From Caballeronia sp. SBC1 (GTDB lineage: Bacteria; Pseudomonadota; Gammaproteobacteria; Burkholderiales; Burkholderiaceae): DNA of 64,000 nucleotides. Location: NCBI RefSeq assembly GCF_011493005.1, contig NZ_CP049156.1, forward strand, positions 3,286,001 through 3,350,000, given 5' to 3'. The position numbers and the translations under genes were made by a program. Shown here piece after piece: positions 1 to 8,704 of this stretch (position 1 is the first letter of the stretch; each line of letters opens with the position of its first letter). The notes under the pieces are model-generated. The model worked only from the letters and a program-made list of their open reading frames with translations, was not told where the DNA came from and did not search any database.

Positions 1-789
1 CGCCCCGGTCGGGCAAACATCGATGCAGCGCTTACAGCTTCCGCAATGCGAACCGTCGTGTTCGGGCGCGTGATCGGGATGGGTCAAAGCGTCGGGTGGC
101 AGCGGAATATCCACCAAAATCTCGCCGATAAAAAACAGCGAACCGGCATCGCTTTGTAGCAACAACGTGTGTTTTCCGCGCCAACCGTTGCCCGCTTTTT
201 GCGCGAGCTCAACCTCGAGAACGGGTGCGGAATCGGTAAATACGCGATACCCGTACGCGCCAATCTCGGCCTCTATGCGATCGGCCAACTGCTGCAAGCG
301 GCTGCGCATGACCTTGTGATAATCGCGGCCTCGAGCGTAGACCGACACGACCGCCGCCGCAGGATTGTCTATTCGAGCCCATTCGGCCGTGCGCCAGTCG
401 ATTGCCTGACCGTCGGCTGTCGTGGCACTTTCGCGCGCCTTGCCGTCGAGCGTCGATGCCGGCAAGTAGGCCATTCGAACTGTAATAACACGTCGCGTGC
501 CGGCCACAAGCTCGGCTGGCCTTGCGCGTTTCATCCCATGTTTGGCCATATAATCCATCTCGCCGTGATAGCCTGCTTCAAGCCATGAGGCCAGGCCTTC
601 TTCGGCTTCCGTCAAGTCGGCGTCGCTGACGCCGACTGCAGCGAACCCCAGCTCGCGCCCCCACGCCTTGATGCGTAGCGCGAGTTCAGCCAGCGCGGCT
701 TCGTCGTCAAAGCTGAAGTGGCGCGTGTCCGCGACGGCGTCGTCTGACGCGCTCTCGCGTTCCACAGGGTGTTCCGGCAAACGGTTCAT
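1..789 (-). CDS. queG: Epoxyqueuosine reductase QueG (partial, C-terminus beyond window)
   Basis: The frame opens at ATG 789 and runs off the left edge after 263 codons, so roughly the last 100 residues of a typical 360-380 residue QueG are missing. QueG performs the last step of queuosine synthesis, reducing epoxyqueuosine in the tRNA wobble position with cobalamin and two 4Fe-4S clusters. The final visible residues carry the first cluster motif, CGSCKRCIDVCP, preceded by the conserved DGSH. The gene lies head to head with tsaE, with 17 bp between the two start codons, so both promoters must overlap the opposite gene or its start. Identification rests on the Fe-S motif, size and this neighbourhood. 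Confidence 0.9.
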   Translation of the reverse strand, partial: MNRLPEHPVERESASDDAVADTRHFSFDDEAALAELALRIKAWGRELGFAAVGVSDADLTEAEEGLASWLEAGYHGEMDYMAKHGMKRARPAELVAGTRRVITVRMAYLPASTLDGKARESATTADGQAIDWRTAEWARIDNPAAAVVSVYARGRDYHKVMRSRLQQLADRIEAEIGAYGYRVFTDSAPVLEVELAQKAGNGWRGKHTLLLQSDAGSLFFIGEILVDIPLPPDALTHPDHAPEHDGSHCGSCKRCIDVCPTGA

Positions 790-806
790 CACGACATTTT
801 ACGAGA

Positions 807-1373
807 ATGCCCGACATCCTCACTCGATCGTTTGCAAACCTTCCCGCCGCGCTCCTCGAACGCCGCTTCGACCTGCCTGACGAAGACGCGACGCTCGCCT
901 TCGGTGGCCGCTTCGCGCAGGCGATCCTGCAGACGCGCGGACTGAGCGATTCAGACATTTCGAACGCACAAAACGAACGTTTTCCGGGTTTGCAGGTCCA
1001 GTTGATCGGCGACTTGGGCGCGGGCAAGACAACGCTGGTGCGCGCGACGCTGCGCGCACTCGGTCACGCGGGCCGCGTGCGCAGTCCTACTTACACGCTC
1101 GTCGAACCCTACTCGCTTGCTACGGAAACGGGTCCGCTCGAGCTCTATCACTTCGATCTTTATCGCTTTGCCGATCCAGCCGAATGGGCCGACGCCGGCT
1201 TTCGCGAATACTTCGACGCAGGCGCGATCTGCCTGGTCGAATGGCCGCAACGTGCTGGCGGACTGCTAGGTGTGCCGGATCTCGAATTCACGCTGGAACA
1301 GGAAGGCGAAGGCCGCGTGCTGATAGCGCGTGCGTTTAGCGAAACAGGAAAGTCATGTCTCGAAAGCTGTTGA
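807..1373 (+). CDS. tsaE: tRNA threonylcarbamoyladenosine synthesis ATPase TsaE
   Basis: This 188-residue P-loop ATPase is needed, with TsaB and TsaD, to form t6A37 on ANN-decoding tRNAs. The Walker A motif GDLGAGKTT is at residues 68-76, the family motif SPTYTLVEPY at 93-102, and LVEWP near 143. It is about 35 residues longer at the N-terminus than the E. coli protein; the extra part covers residues 1-35 and may be real or may mean a later start. Its last 19 bp overlap the start of amiC, a common tsaE-amiC pairing that suggests translational coupling. Confidence is high from the motifs and the order queG-tsaE-amiC. Confidence 0.95.
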   Translation: MPDILTRSFANLPAALLERRFDLPDEDATLAFGGRFAQAILQTRGLSDSDISNAQNERFPGLQVQLIGDLGAGKTTLVRATLRALGHAGRVRSPTYTLVEPYSLATETGPLELYHFDLYRFADPAEWADAGFREYFDAGAICLVEWPQRAGGLLGVPDLEFTLEQEGEGRVLIARAFSETGKSCLESC

Positions 1374-2902
1374 TCAAGCCGTTTCATTCGATCGAATCGA
1401 CCGCCACGGCCTCGCACAACTGGCGGCGGCGCCAGGTGCTGCGCGCGGGTGCCTCGACTATCGCGCTAGCGCTGCTCGGGCCGAAACTCGCGTACGCCAG
1501 CTCGGTGCTCGGCGTGCGCGTGTGGCCTGCCCGCGATTACACACGGGTCACGATCGAGTCCGATCAGCCGCTGCAAAACACCCAGCAACTGCTGCAGGGT
1601 CCGGACCGGCTCGTGGTCGACCTGAATGGGCTCGACCTCGATCAGGAACTGAAGGATCTCGTCTCGAAGATCACGCCGAACGATCCGCAGATCCAGTCGG
1701 TGCGCATCGGTCAATATCAGCCGCACGTGGTGCGCATGGTGTTCGACCTGAAGGGGTCCGTGAAGCCGCAAGTGTTCACGCTGACGCCGATTGGCAGCTA
1801 CAAGTATCGGCTGGTCTTCGATTTGTATCCGGCCGTTGCTCCCGACCCGCTGATGGACTTGCTCGCTCAGTCCGAGCACAAGCAACAAACCTTCGATCAG
1901 ACCAACCCGAATCCGGCCCCGCCGCCTGCCACGCTAAGCGGCCCCGCCACGCCGCCGAAAACGAACGTGCCGGACAACACGGACGAGTTTTTCCAGAAGT
2001 ACGCACAGACCGATCTGCCGCGCGCGCCGTCATCGCCCGCGCCCGTGCCGCCCATTGCTGCGATTCCGAAGCCCCGTCCCACAGTCAAGCCGGCGCCACC
2101 TACGGCATTGGCGAACCAGGACGACTCGTCCGACAGCAGCACCAGCGACGACTACGGCTTTTCCAATCCAAAGAGCAACAAGTCCGGGACAACGCGCCTG
2201 CTTACCGTCGCGATCGACCCGGGCCACGGCGGCGAAGATCCGGGTGCGATCGGCAGCGGCGGAACGTACGAGAAGCACATTGCCCTCGATGTCGCGAAGA
2301 AGCTGCGCGCCAAGATCGACGCGCAGCCGAACATGCGCGCGATGATGACGCGCGACGCCGACTTCTTCGTGCCGCTCAACGTGCGTGTGCAAAAGGCGCG
2401 TCGCGTGGGCGCGGACCTGTTCGTTTCCATTCACGCCGATGCATTCACCACGCCCTCGGCGCGTGGCTCGTCGGTGTTTGCGCTCTCGGATCACGGTGCT
2501 TCGAGTGCGGCCGCGCGCTGGATGGCGAACAAGGAAAACTCGTCGGACTCCATTGGCGGCATCAATGTGACGACCCAGGACGCAAGCGTCAACCGGGCGT
2601 TGTTCGACATGTCCACCACCGCGCAGATTCGCGACTCCATGCGCTATGGCAATTTCGTGTTGAACGAGATTGGCGATATCAACAAGCTGCATAAGGGCTC
2701 GGTGGAACAAGCCGGTTTTGCGGTGTTGAAAGCACCGGATATTCCGTCGATCCTGGTGGAAACCGCGTTTATCAGTAACCCCGAAGAGGAGGCGCGCCTG
2801 AACGACGACGCTTATCGCGACAAGATGGCTAACGCGATCATGAAGGGCATCAAGCGGTATTTTGCGGCTAACCCGCCGCTCGCAAAGAGCCGGATGACGT
2901 AA
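1355..2902 (+). CDS. amiC: N-acetylmuramoyl-L-alanine amidase (AmiC type, Tat-exported)
   Basis: The 515-residue protein cleaves the amide bond between MurNAc and the stem peptide and helps split the septum at division. A twin-arginine signal (RRRQVL, residues 24-29, then a hydrophobic stretch to about 45) directs it to the periplasm. An AMIN domain follows (about 50-160), which binds peptidoglycan at the septum, then a Pro/Thr/Ser-rich linker (about 185-285), then the Amidase_3 zinc domain. In that domain IDPGHGGEDPGA and SIHADAF supply the zinc His residues and VETAFISNPEEE the catalytic Glu. An NlpD-like protein, the usual activator of AmiC, is encoded at 46291-47211. Confidence 0.95.
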   Translation: MSRKLLIKPFHSIESTATASHNWRRRQVLRAGASTIALALLGPKLAYASSVLGVRVWPARDYTRVTIESDQPLQNTQQLLQGPDRLVVDLNGLDLDQELKDLVSKITPNDPQIQSVRIGQYQPHVVRMVFDLKGSVKPQVFTLTPIGSYKYRLVFDLYPAVAPDPLMDLLAQSEHKQQTFDQTNPNPAPPPATLSGPATPPKTNVPDNTDEFFQKYAQTDLPRAPSSPAPVPPIAAIPKPRPTVKPAPPTALANQDDSSDSSTSDDYGFSNPKSNKSGTTRLLTVAIDPGHGGEDPGAIGSGGTYEKHIALDVAKKLRAKIDAQPNMRAMMTRDADFFVPLNVRVQKARRVGADLFVSIHADAFTTPSARGSSVFALSDHGASSAAARWMANKENSSDSIGGINVTTQDASVNRALFDMSTTAQIRDSMRYGNFVLNEIGDINKLHKGSVEQAGFAVLKAPDIPSILVETAFISNPEEEARLNDDAYRDKMANAIMKGIKRYFAANPPLAKSRMT

Positions 2903-2997
2903 GGGGCCAGGTTCGCTCGCGCTGGGCTGCGGGGCCCGTTTCTGCCACCGCTAGCGAACCGTTCCGACCTTCCTTCGACCTTGATTCGTACCGTTCC

Positions 2998-3882
2998 CTA
3001 CCGCGCCGCCGATAAAAACCGCTGCCTTAACCATCCGCCGAACACATTCACCACGAGTCCGGCCATCACCAGCACCGCCCCCAGGAATTGCATCGGGCTC
3101 AGTCCTTCATCAAGCAGCAATGCCGCTGAAGCCAGCCCGACAATGGGCACGAGCAACGAAAACGGCGCAACCTGGCTCGCCGGATAACGCGCCAGCAGCT
3201 TTCCCCACAACGTATAACCAAGCATCGTCGCGATAAACGCGAGATAAACGATCGCCAGGATCGACGTGAGCGAGATGCCGGACAAGCTTTCCGAAATGCG
3301 CGCTGGCCCCTCCACCATCAGCGAAAGCGCAAGGAACGGCAGCGGCGGTATCAGGCTTCCCCACACCACGAGCGACAACAGGTCCACCTTGCCCATGCGC
3401 TTCGTGATGACATTGCCCATGCCCCACATGGACGCCGCCGCAAGCGTGAGCAGGAAACCCGCAACGGTCATGGCATGGCCAGCCTGTACGCCGATCACAG
3501 CGAGCCCGCACGCCGCGATCAGCAAGCCCGCGACGTTCGGCCCGCGAAAGCCTTCACCAAGAATCATGGCCGCGAAGATCAGCGTAAAAAACGCCTGCGC
3601 CTGCAACACCAGCGACGCAAGGCCGGCAGGCATGCCAACAGACATTGCGTAGAAAAGCAGCACGAATTGCCCGAACGAGATGGTCGCGCCGTAAGCGAAC
3701 AGCCACCGAAACGGAATAGCCGGGCGCTTGACGAAGAACACCGCCGGAAAAGCGACCAACGTGAAACGCAACGCGCCAAGCAGCATGGGCGGCACACCGT
3801 GCAGACCCACCTTGATCACGACGAAGTTCACGCCCCAGGCGAGAATGACAATCAGCGCGGACAACAAATCCTTTGGCGACAT
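2998..3882 (-). CDS. eamA: EamA-family cysteine/O-acetylserine exporter
   Basis: This 294-residue inner-membrane protein has about ten hydrophobic segments in two EamA repeats. It aligns along its length with my memory of E. coli EamA, including NFVVIKVGLH near the N-terminus, GMPAGLASLVLQAQAFFT in the middle and LVPIVGLASAALLLDE near the end. The family exports O-acetylserine and cysteine. I chose ATG 3882 over ATG 3894 because GGAG precedes it by six bases and the protein then begins MSPKD, like the E. coli MSRKD. It stands alone on the minus strand. The substrate is inferred from similarity only. Confidence 0.85.
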   Translation of the reverse strand: MSPKDLLSALIVILAWGVNFVVIKVGLHGVPPMLLGALRFTLVAFPAVFFVKRPAIPFRWLFAYGATISFGQFVLLFYAMSVGMPAGLASLVLQAQAFFTLIFAAMILGEGFRGPNVAGLLIAACGLAVIGVQAGHAMTVAGFLLTLAAASMWGMGNVITKRMGKVDLLSLVVWGSLIPPLPFLALSLMVEGPARISESLSGISLTSILAIVYLAFIATMLGYTLWGKLLARYPASQVAPFSLLVPIVGLASAALLLDEGLSPMQFLGAVLVMAGLVVNVFGGWLRQRFLSAAR

Positions 3883-4057
3883 CGCCGTCTCCATGAGTTT
3901 TATTCGAAGCTGCTTTCAGGACAGACCGGAGCCCGGAAGGCCTGAATTCAGATCGAACACAATTCGACACTGTAGCGGACGATTTTGCAAATGCGTTGTA
4001 CAGACTCACGCCATAGCCCATTCGGACAAGACGATCCCGCGTCACATCCCAAAGAAA

Positions 4058-4089
4058 AAGCGCTTGCGCCGGTTCGGGCGCAAGCGCTT
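4058..4089 (-). terminator. Rho-independent terminator downstream of the 96-residue secreted protein gene
   Basis: A perfect 13-bp inverted repeat (arms 4058-4070 and 4077-4089, loop GGTTCG) is followed on the minus strand by TTTTTC. It ends transcription coming from the gene at 4133-4423. Confidence 0.85.
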
Positions 4090-4132
4090 GGGTTTAAAAC
4101 GTCACTTCGTTAGACGCCCTCGGCGCCCCAAC

Positions 4133-4423
4133 CTACTTGCTTTGACCATTCTCCGTCGCGGCACTGGCGCCCGTCTCTACGGCTGGCGTCTTGCTAGGGT
4201 CGGCCGATTGGCCGGTCGATGACTGCTTGTTCATGTGCTTGCGCGCCTTGTGATGCTTTTTCATCGGCGCGGATGCACCGTCGGACATGTCGGCGCTTTG
4301 CATCGGTGCTGCGGTGGGCATGGACGCCGCGCCCGACGAATTGCCATTCGACGTTTGGGCATAGGCTCCGGTAGTGGCAAAAAATCCGGCGGCAAGGGCG
4401 ATCAAAAGTGTGTTCCTGGTCAT
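4133..4423 (-). CDS. Small secreted protein of unknown function
   Basis: A 96-residue protein with a clear Sec signal peptide: MTRNTLLIALAAGFF then a cut after the AYA of TTGAYAQ. The mature part is low in complexity, rich in Ser, Ala, Gly, Asn and Gln, with a basic centre (KKHHKARKHMNK). I know no domain for it. ATG 4423 has AGGAG at proper spacing; an upstream in-frame ATG at 4480 would bury the signal peptide, so I rejected it. It has its own terminator and is probably monocistronic. Similar short basic periplasmic proteins are common in Burkholderia, usually without assigned function. Confidence 0.75.
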   Translation of the reverse strand: MTRNTLLIALAAGFFATTGAYAQTSNGNSSGAASMPTAAPMQSADMSDGASAPMKKHHKARKHMNKQSSTGQSADPSKTPAVETGASAATENGQSK

Positions 4424-4653
4424 TGTGAAACTCCTGTCTAGGTTAGGCGGAAAGGGTCCATCGCAAGGGTCTATCAACACGGTCCATCGAAAATTGCACG
4501 GTTCGCCGGTTCACGCGGTCGCCAAACTTGGTGAGCGGCCCGTGATTCGGTTTGAACGATCGGCCGAACGACATACCACTCGGATTCCGCTTGCGTGCTT
4601 CCACACGACGCCCAGTAGAATTGCAGTTCCGAGCACGCAATCCGGACGCCCTT

Positions 4654-5553
4654 ATGTCTTCCACAATCCAAGCGTTTCTCAAGCCGCATCAGCACGACGT
4701 CGGTGGCCTCATGGTGCGTCGGGTGCTGCCTGCACTGGCTGCCCGCACCATCGGACCGTTCATTTTCTTCGACCATATCGGCCCTGCAACGCTCGTGCCT
4801 GGAGTCGGGCTGGACGTGCGGCCCCATCCGCACATCGGCCTCGCGACTGTCACGTACCTCTTCGAGGGAGCGATCATGCATCGCGACAGCGTCGGCTCAG
4901 TCCAGAAGATTTCGCCCGGCGACGTGAACTGGATGACGGCCGGCGGCGGCATCGTGCATTCGGAACGCACGCCGGACGAGGAGCGCGCCGCCGGTCAGGA
5001 CATGCACGGCATCCAGACGTGGGTCGCGCTGCCCGTGGCACAAGAGGATTGCACGCCGTCGTTCGAGCATCATCCGGCCGCAACACTGCCTCAAGTCGAG
5101 CGCAATGGAGTGAAGTTGCGGGTGATTGCCGGCAGCGCTTTCGGGGAAACGGCGCCGACCACCACGTTCTCGCCCACCCTGTATGTCGCGGCACAATTTT
5201 CGGTGAACAGCGCCGTGACGCTCGATACGGAACATGAGGAACGCGGGGTCTATCTGCTGGAAGGCGATCTCTTTATTGATGGCGACGCGCTGCCCGCCGG
5301 CCAGATGGCTGTGCTCAAGCCCGGAATTTCCGCCGATCTACGCAGTACGGGCGGCGCAATCGCAATGCTGCTCGGCGGCGCACCGCTGGATGGGCCGCGC
5401 TTCATCGAGTGGAATTTCGTCTCGAGTTCGAGGGAAAAAATCGAGGCGGCGAAACTCGCGTGGAGCGAACAGCGGATGGGGCAGGTCCCCGGTGAAACCG
5501 AGTTTATCCCGTTGCCGCCGCCACGCCGCCAAGCCAATCCGCCGGATGCCTGA
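4654..5553 (+). CDS. Pirin family protein (bicupin)
   Basis: A 299-residue pirin. The N-terminal cupin carries the family hallmark FFDHIGP and RPHPHIGLATVTYLFEG with the metal His residues (residues about 35-70), followed by DVNWMTAGGGIVHSE. The C-terminal cupin begins near TTTFSPTLYVAAQF. Bacterial pirins bind a metal and some oxidise quercetin or modulate central metabolism enzymes; the substrate here is unknown. ATG 4654 is the start that gives the usual pirin N-terminus; the open frame extends 34 codons upstream without support. Just downstream lie about three imperfect 13-bp copies of CCTGAGGTCG (5548-5585). Confidence 0.92.
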   Translation: MSSTIQAFLKPHQHDVGGLMVRRVLPALAARTIGPFIFFDHIGPATLVPGVGLDVRPHPHIGLATVTYLFEGAIMHRDSVGSVQKISPGDVNWMTAGGGIVHSERTPDEERAAGQDMHGIQTWVALPVAQEDCTPSFEHHPAATLPQVERNGVKLRVIAGSAFGETAPTTTFSPTLYVAAQFSVNSAVTLDTEHEERGVYLLEGDLFIDGDALPAGQMAVLKPGISADLRSTGGAIAMLLGGAPLDGPRFIEWNFVSSSREKIEAAKLAWSEQRMGQVPGETEFIPLPPPRRQANPPDA

Positions 5554-5678
5554 GGTCGTAGCCTGAGGTCGAGACCTGAAGTAGGAGTCCGCAGCGCAAT
5601 CAGGCATGCACCCAGTTGAACTCGGGCGGCTTGCCCCAAGATACTTGTTCATCGTTTACGCGTTTCTGGAGGAACACC

Positions 5679-6527
5679 ATGGATACAACACTCGCCACGT
5701 TCGAACAGGACGTAATCGCCGCGTCCACGCTTGCACCGGTGCTCGTCGATTTCTGGGCGCCGTGGTGCGGTCCATGCAAAACGCTCGGCCCGATGCTCGA
5801 GCGGCTGGAGGCGGAAGGCGCGGGCAAGTGGAAGCTGGTGAAGGTGAATGTCGATGAAAATCCGGAGCTGGCGCAGCACTTTCAGGTACGCAGCATTCCG
5901 CACGTGGTCGCATTTGCGGACGGGGGAGCCGTCGACCAGTTCATCGGCGTGCTGCCGGAAGGCCAGTTGCGCGAATTCATCGACAAACTGGTTCCGGACG
6001 GCGCTGAAGCCGAGCGACGTGCCGCGCATGCGGCTTACGAGGCCGGCGACACTGACCTGGCCATTGACCATATCAGGGCGACGCTGGCACTTGATCCCGG
6101 TTATGACGACGCGCGGCTGGACCTGATCCAGTGGCTCCTCGCCGCCGGCCGCACTGACGAAGCACGTGATGAAGAAAAGTTGCTGTCGCCGAAAACCACG
6201 CAAGGGATCGATGCCCGCTACAACGCGCTAAAGACCGAACTGGACGCCGCCGACGCCGCAGAAAGCCTTCCACCCGCCGACGCCCTGATCAACGCCGTGA
6301 ACGCCAATCCGGACGATCTGGAAGCCCGTTTCGCGTTGGCCAACCGGCTGATTGCCGGCCGCGACTACAACGGTGCGCTGGAGCATTTGTTCGCGATCGT
6401 GACGCGCGACCGCAAGTTCATGGACGACGTGGGCCGCAAAACCATGCTGTCGGTGTTCGGCTTGGCCGCGCATCAGCCGGAAGTGGTTTCGCAATGGCGC
6501 CGCAAATTAAGCGCGGCAATTAACTGA
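5679..6527 (+). CDS. Thioredoxin-TPR protein (CnoX/YbbN-like)
   Basis: A 282-residue cytoplasmic protein: an N-terminal thioredoxin fold with the active site WCGPC (residues about 26-30) and a C-terminal half of TPR-like helices (about 115-282). This matches the YbbN/CnoX architecture, a chaperedoxin that holds unfolding proteins and protects them from oxidation. E. coli CnoX lacks a redox-active CXXC; this protein keeps a full one and could be a genuine oxidoreductase as well. GGAGG lies 6 bp before ATG 5679. It converges with tcdA on a shared hairpin terminator. Confidence 0.9.
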   Translation: MDTTLATFEQDVIAASTLAPVLVDFWAPWCGPCKTLGPMLERLEAEGAGKWKLVKVNVDENPELAQHFQVRSIPHVVAFADGGAVDQFIGVLPEGQLREFIDKLVPDGAEAERRAAHAAYEAGDTDLAIDHIRATLALDPGYDDARLDLIQWLLAAGRTDEARDEEKLLSPKTTQGIDARYNALKTELDAADAAESLPPADALINAVNANPDDLEARFALANRLIAGRDYNGALEHLFAIVTRDRKFMDDVGRKTMLSVFGLAAHQPEVVSQWRRKLSAAIN

Positions 6528-6597
6528 CGCATTCAACGCCCGGAGTCAAAATCTTTCAAATAGTTTAAATTAATATTTCCGAGAAAGGCATTTTGAA

Positions 6598-6623
6598 AAA
6601 TGGCCGCTTGAAAGCGGCCATTT
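6598..6623. terminator. Bidirectional terminator between the thioredoxin-TPR gene and tcdA
   Basis: An 11-bp perfect stem (6598-6608 with 6613-6623, loop TGAA) lies between convergent genes. On the minus strand it is followed by TTTTTC, so it serves tcdA best; on the plus strand the T tract is short. Confidence 0.8.
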
Positions 6624-6641
6624 GCTTGATTTACCCGATGT

Positions 6642-7502
6642 TCAAGCGCGTTTGGCGATTTCCCGTAAGACATAGGCAGCAGCGGCGAATCCAAAACTAG
6701 CTGTCACGCAGACACTCGATCCAAACCCCGCGCAATTCAGTCCAACGGGTCCCGCTGCAGCAGGCGCCATTTCCTCTGATTCGTCTACCTCGCTGGCTTC
6801 GCGAGCGGGGGTTTCGGGATAGATCAACGGCTCGTCGGAATAGACCGCGCTCACCTTGAACTTCGCTTTTGGTCCGCGTGGAAAGCCGTGCAATTTACGC
6901 AGTTGCCCACGCACTTTCGAGAGCAGTGGGTCCTGGATCGTGAGCGCCAGATCGTCAATACGAATCCGCGTCGGATCGAGCTGCCCACCCGCTCCGCCGA
7001 CAGTGATCAATGGCTGTCCATGCTCAACGCACCACGCAATTAGCGCCGTTTTCGTACGCACACTGTCAATTGCATCGATCACGAAATCGAAGCCGCCGCC
7101 GAGCACCGAATCGAAGTTGGCCGGCTCGATAAAATCTTCGACCTGCTCCACGCGGCAAGCCGGATCGATCAGGCGAATGCGCTCGGCCATCGCGCTGACC
7201 TTGGCCTTGCCGTAGTTGCCGTCCAGCGCGTGCACCTGGCGGTTCGTATTGCTTTCAGCCACGTTATCGAGATCGATCAGCGTCAGACGCCCGATCGCAT
7301 TGCGCGCCAGCGCTTCGACCGTCCACGAGCCCACGCCGCCAATCCCGATCACCGCCACATGCGCGCGTTCGAACGCCGCGAGTCCAGCCGGACCATACAA
7401 GCGCGCCACGCCGCCAAAGCGTCGGGCGCGGTCAGCGACTTCAAACTCCGGCGTGGCGGAGGTAAGATTTAAAGCGTCGGCGGAGGCAGGAAAAGCGGTC
7501 AT
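6642..7502 (-). CDS. tcdA: tRNA threonylcarbamoyladenosine dehydratase TcdA (CsdL)
   Basis: An E1-like ATPase of 286 residues that cyclises t6A37 to ct6A in tRNA. The nucleotide-binding motif GIGGVGSWTVEALARN is near residue 55, LIDLDNVAESNTNRQ near 80, and DFVIDAIDSVRTK near 150. The E. coli protein is 268 residues. ATG 7502 gives a natural length; the frame is open for 89 further codons upstream, in an AT-richer stretch not like this family. With tsaE at 807 the window carries two genes acting on t6A. It could be confused with MoeB/ThiF, but there is no CxxC zinc pair. Confidence 0.9.
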   Translation of the reverse strand: MTAFPASADALNLTSATPEFEVADRARRFGGVARLYGPAGLAAFERAHVAVIGIGGVGSWTVEALARNAIGRLTLIDLDNVAESNTNRQVHALDGNYGKAKVSAMAERIRLIDPACRVEQVEDFIEPANFDSVLGGGFDFVIDAIDSVRTKTALIAWCVEHGQPLITVGGAGGQLDPTRIRIDDLALTIQDPLLSKVRGQLRKLHGFPRGPKAKFKVSAVYSDEPLIYPETPAREASEVDESEEMAPAAAGPVGLNCAGFGSSVCVTASFGFAAAAYVLREIAKRA

Positions 7503-7843
7503 GGTGAAGTAGGCGGCAGGTAGGCAGAACAAGCAAAAACAAGGCAAGAAGGCCTCAAGACAGCAGCGAGCGGCACCGGTCCGCACTGACGCGCTATCAC
7601 AACGATAGAACCAGAGATCAGCAGGAATTCGCTGAATTGCGTATTCTGCCTTATCGAAGATTGGACGGAAAAAATCACCGGCCAGTGTTTGAAAGCAAAA
7701 TGAAAATAATTGCTGAATTGAGTCAAATTTTGTCGCTCGGGATCCGTGATCTAAATCATTGAAGATCAAAGGGACATCAGCGGCAAAGCGCAGAATTTGA
7801 TGACCTTGGCTATACTAATGCGATTGAAGCGTTTGCATAAAAA

Positions 7844-8500
7844 ATGACGACCCTCGCTGATCTTCGTAAGAATTATTCCGTCGGATCGCTGGAAACATCC
7901 GACGTGGATCCCAACCCGATTCGACAATTCGAAACGTGGTTTGCGCAGGCGCTCGACGCACAATTACCTGAACCCAATACCATGACGCTCGCGACCGTCG
8001 ACGAACATGGACGCCCTTCAGCACGCATAGTGCTGATCAAGGGCGTAGACGATCGGGGTTTCGTGTTCTTCACGAATTACCTCAGCCGCAAGGGTCATGA
8101 ACTCGCGAGCAACCCCGCCGCGAGCCTGCTGTTTTACTGGATCGAACTCGAACGCCAGGTGCGTATCGAGGGCTCCGTCGTCAAGACAAGTCCGGAAGAA
8201 AGCGATGCGTATTTCGCATCGCGCCCGCTTGGATCGCGAATAGGCGCGTGGGCGTCGGAGCAGAGTGAAGTGATCGAAAGCCGCGCGGTGCTTGAAGCCC
8301 GCGAGCGTGAATTGATTGCGAAATACGGTGACAACCCGCCGCGTCCGCCACATTGGGGCGGCTACCGGCTCGTTCCCGACACCATCGAATTCTGGCAGGG
8401 CCGTCCGTCACGGTTGCATGACCGTGTCGTCTATAAACGTGCTGCACACACGCTTGGGGCGTACGGCCAGCAATGGCAAATCGTCCGCTTATCGCCTTAG
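7844..8500 (+). CDS. pdxH: Pyridoxamine 5'-phosphate oxidase
   Basis: A 218-residue FMN enzyme that oxidises pyridoxine or pyridoxamine 5'-phosphate to pyridoxal 5'-phosphate. FMN and substrate motifs are visible: [19 protein letters not shown] in the middle, [16 protein letters not shown], and the C-terminal [13 protein letters not shown]. Length and order match E. coli PdxH (218 residues). It is divergent from tcdA with a 341-bp gap between the two start codons; that gap is relatively AT-rich, contains TATACT at 7812-7817 as a possible -10, and shows no gene. Confidence 0.97.
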   Translation: MTTLADLRKNYSVGSLETSDVDPNPIRQFETWFAQALDAQLPEPNTMTLATVDEHGRPSARIVLIKGVDDRGFVFFTNYLSRKGHELASNPAASLLFYWIELERQVRIEGSVVKTSPEESDAYFASRPLGSRIGAWASEQSEVIESRAVLEARERELIAKYGDNPPRPPHWGGYRLVPDTIEFWQGRPSRLHDRVVYKRAAHTLGAYGQQWQIVRLSP

Positions 8501-8704
8501 CCTTAGCAAGACTTCGACCTTCGCCGGGTTCCTCGTGGACCCGCAATGACTGGACCCGCGTTAAATCGCGTCTCGTTGCGGCGTGTCCAGGCGGCGGAGG
8601 ATTAGTGACAAAGGGCAAGCAACGAAGGCATCGCGAACACAGAGCAAACGTGCAGTAAAGCGACCCGGTTTAGCTTCATTTTCATCTGAACGCGGAGAAC
8701 GAGC

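Noticed and set aside
1330..2694. A 454-codon plus-strand frame inside amiC.
   Set aside because: Overlaps amiC in another frame; amiC has all amidase motifs and a Tat signal.
6642..7502. A second MoeB/ThiF-type sulfur-carrier activating enzyme that could replace the broken one.
   Set aside because: The sequence is TcdA (CsdL); it lacks the zinc CxxC pairs of MoeB.
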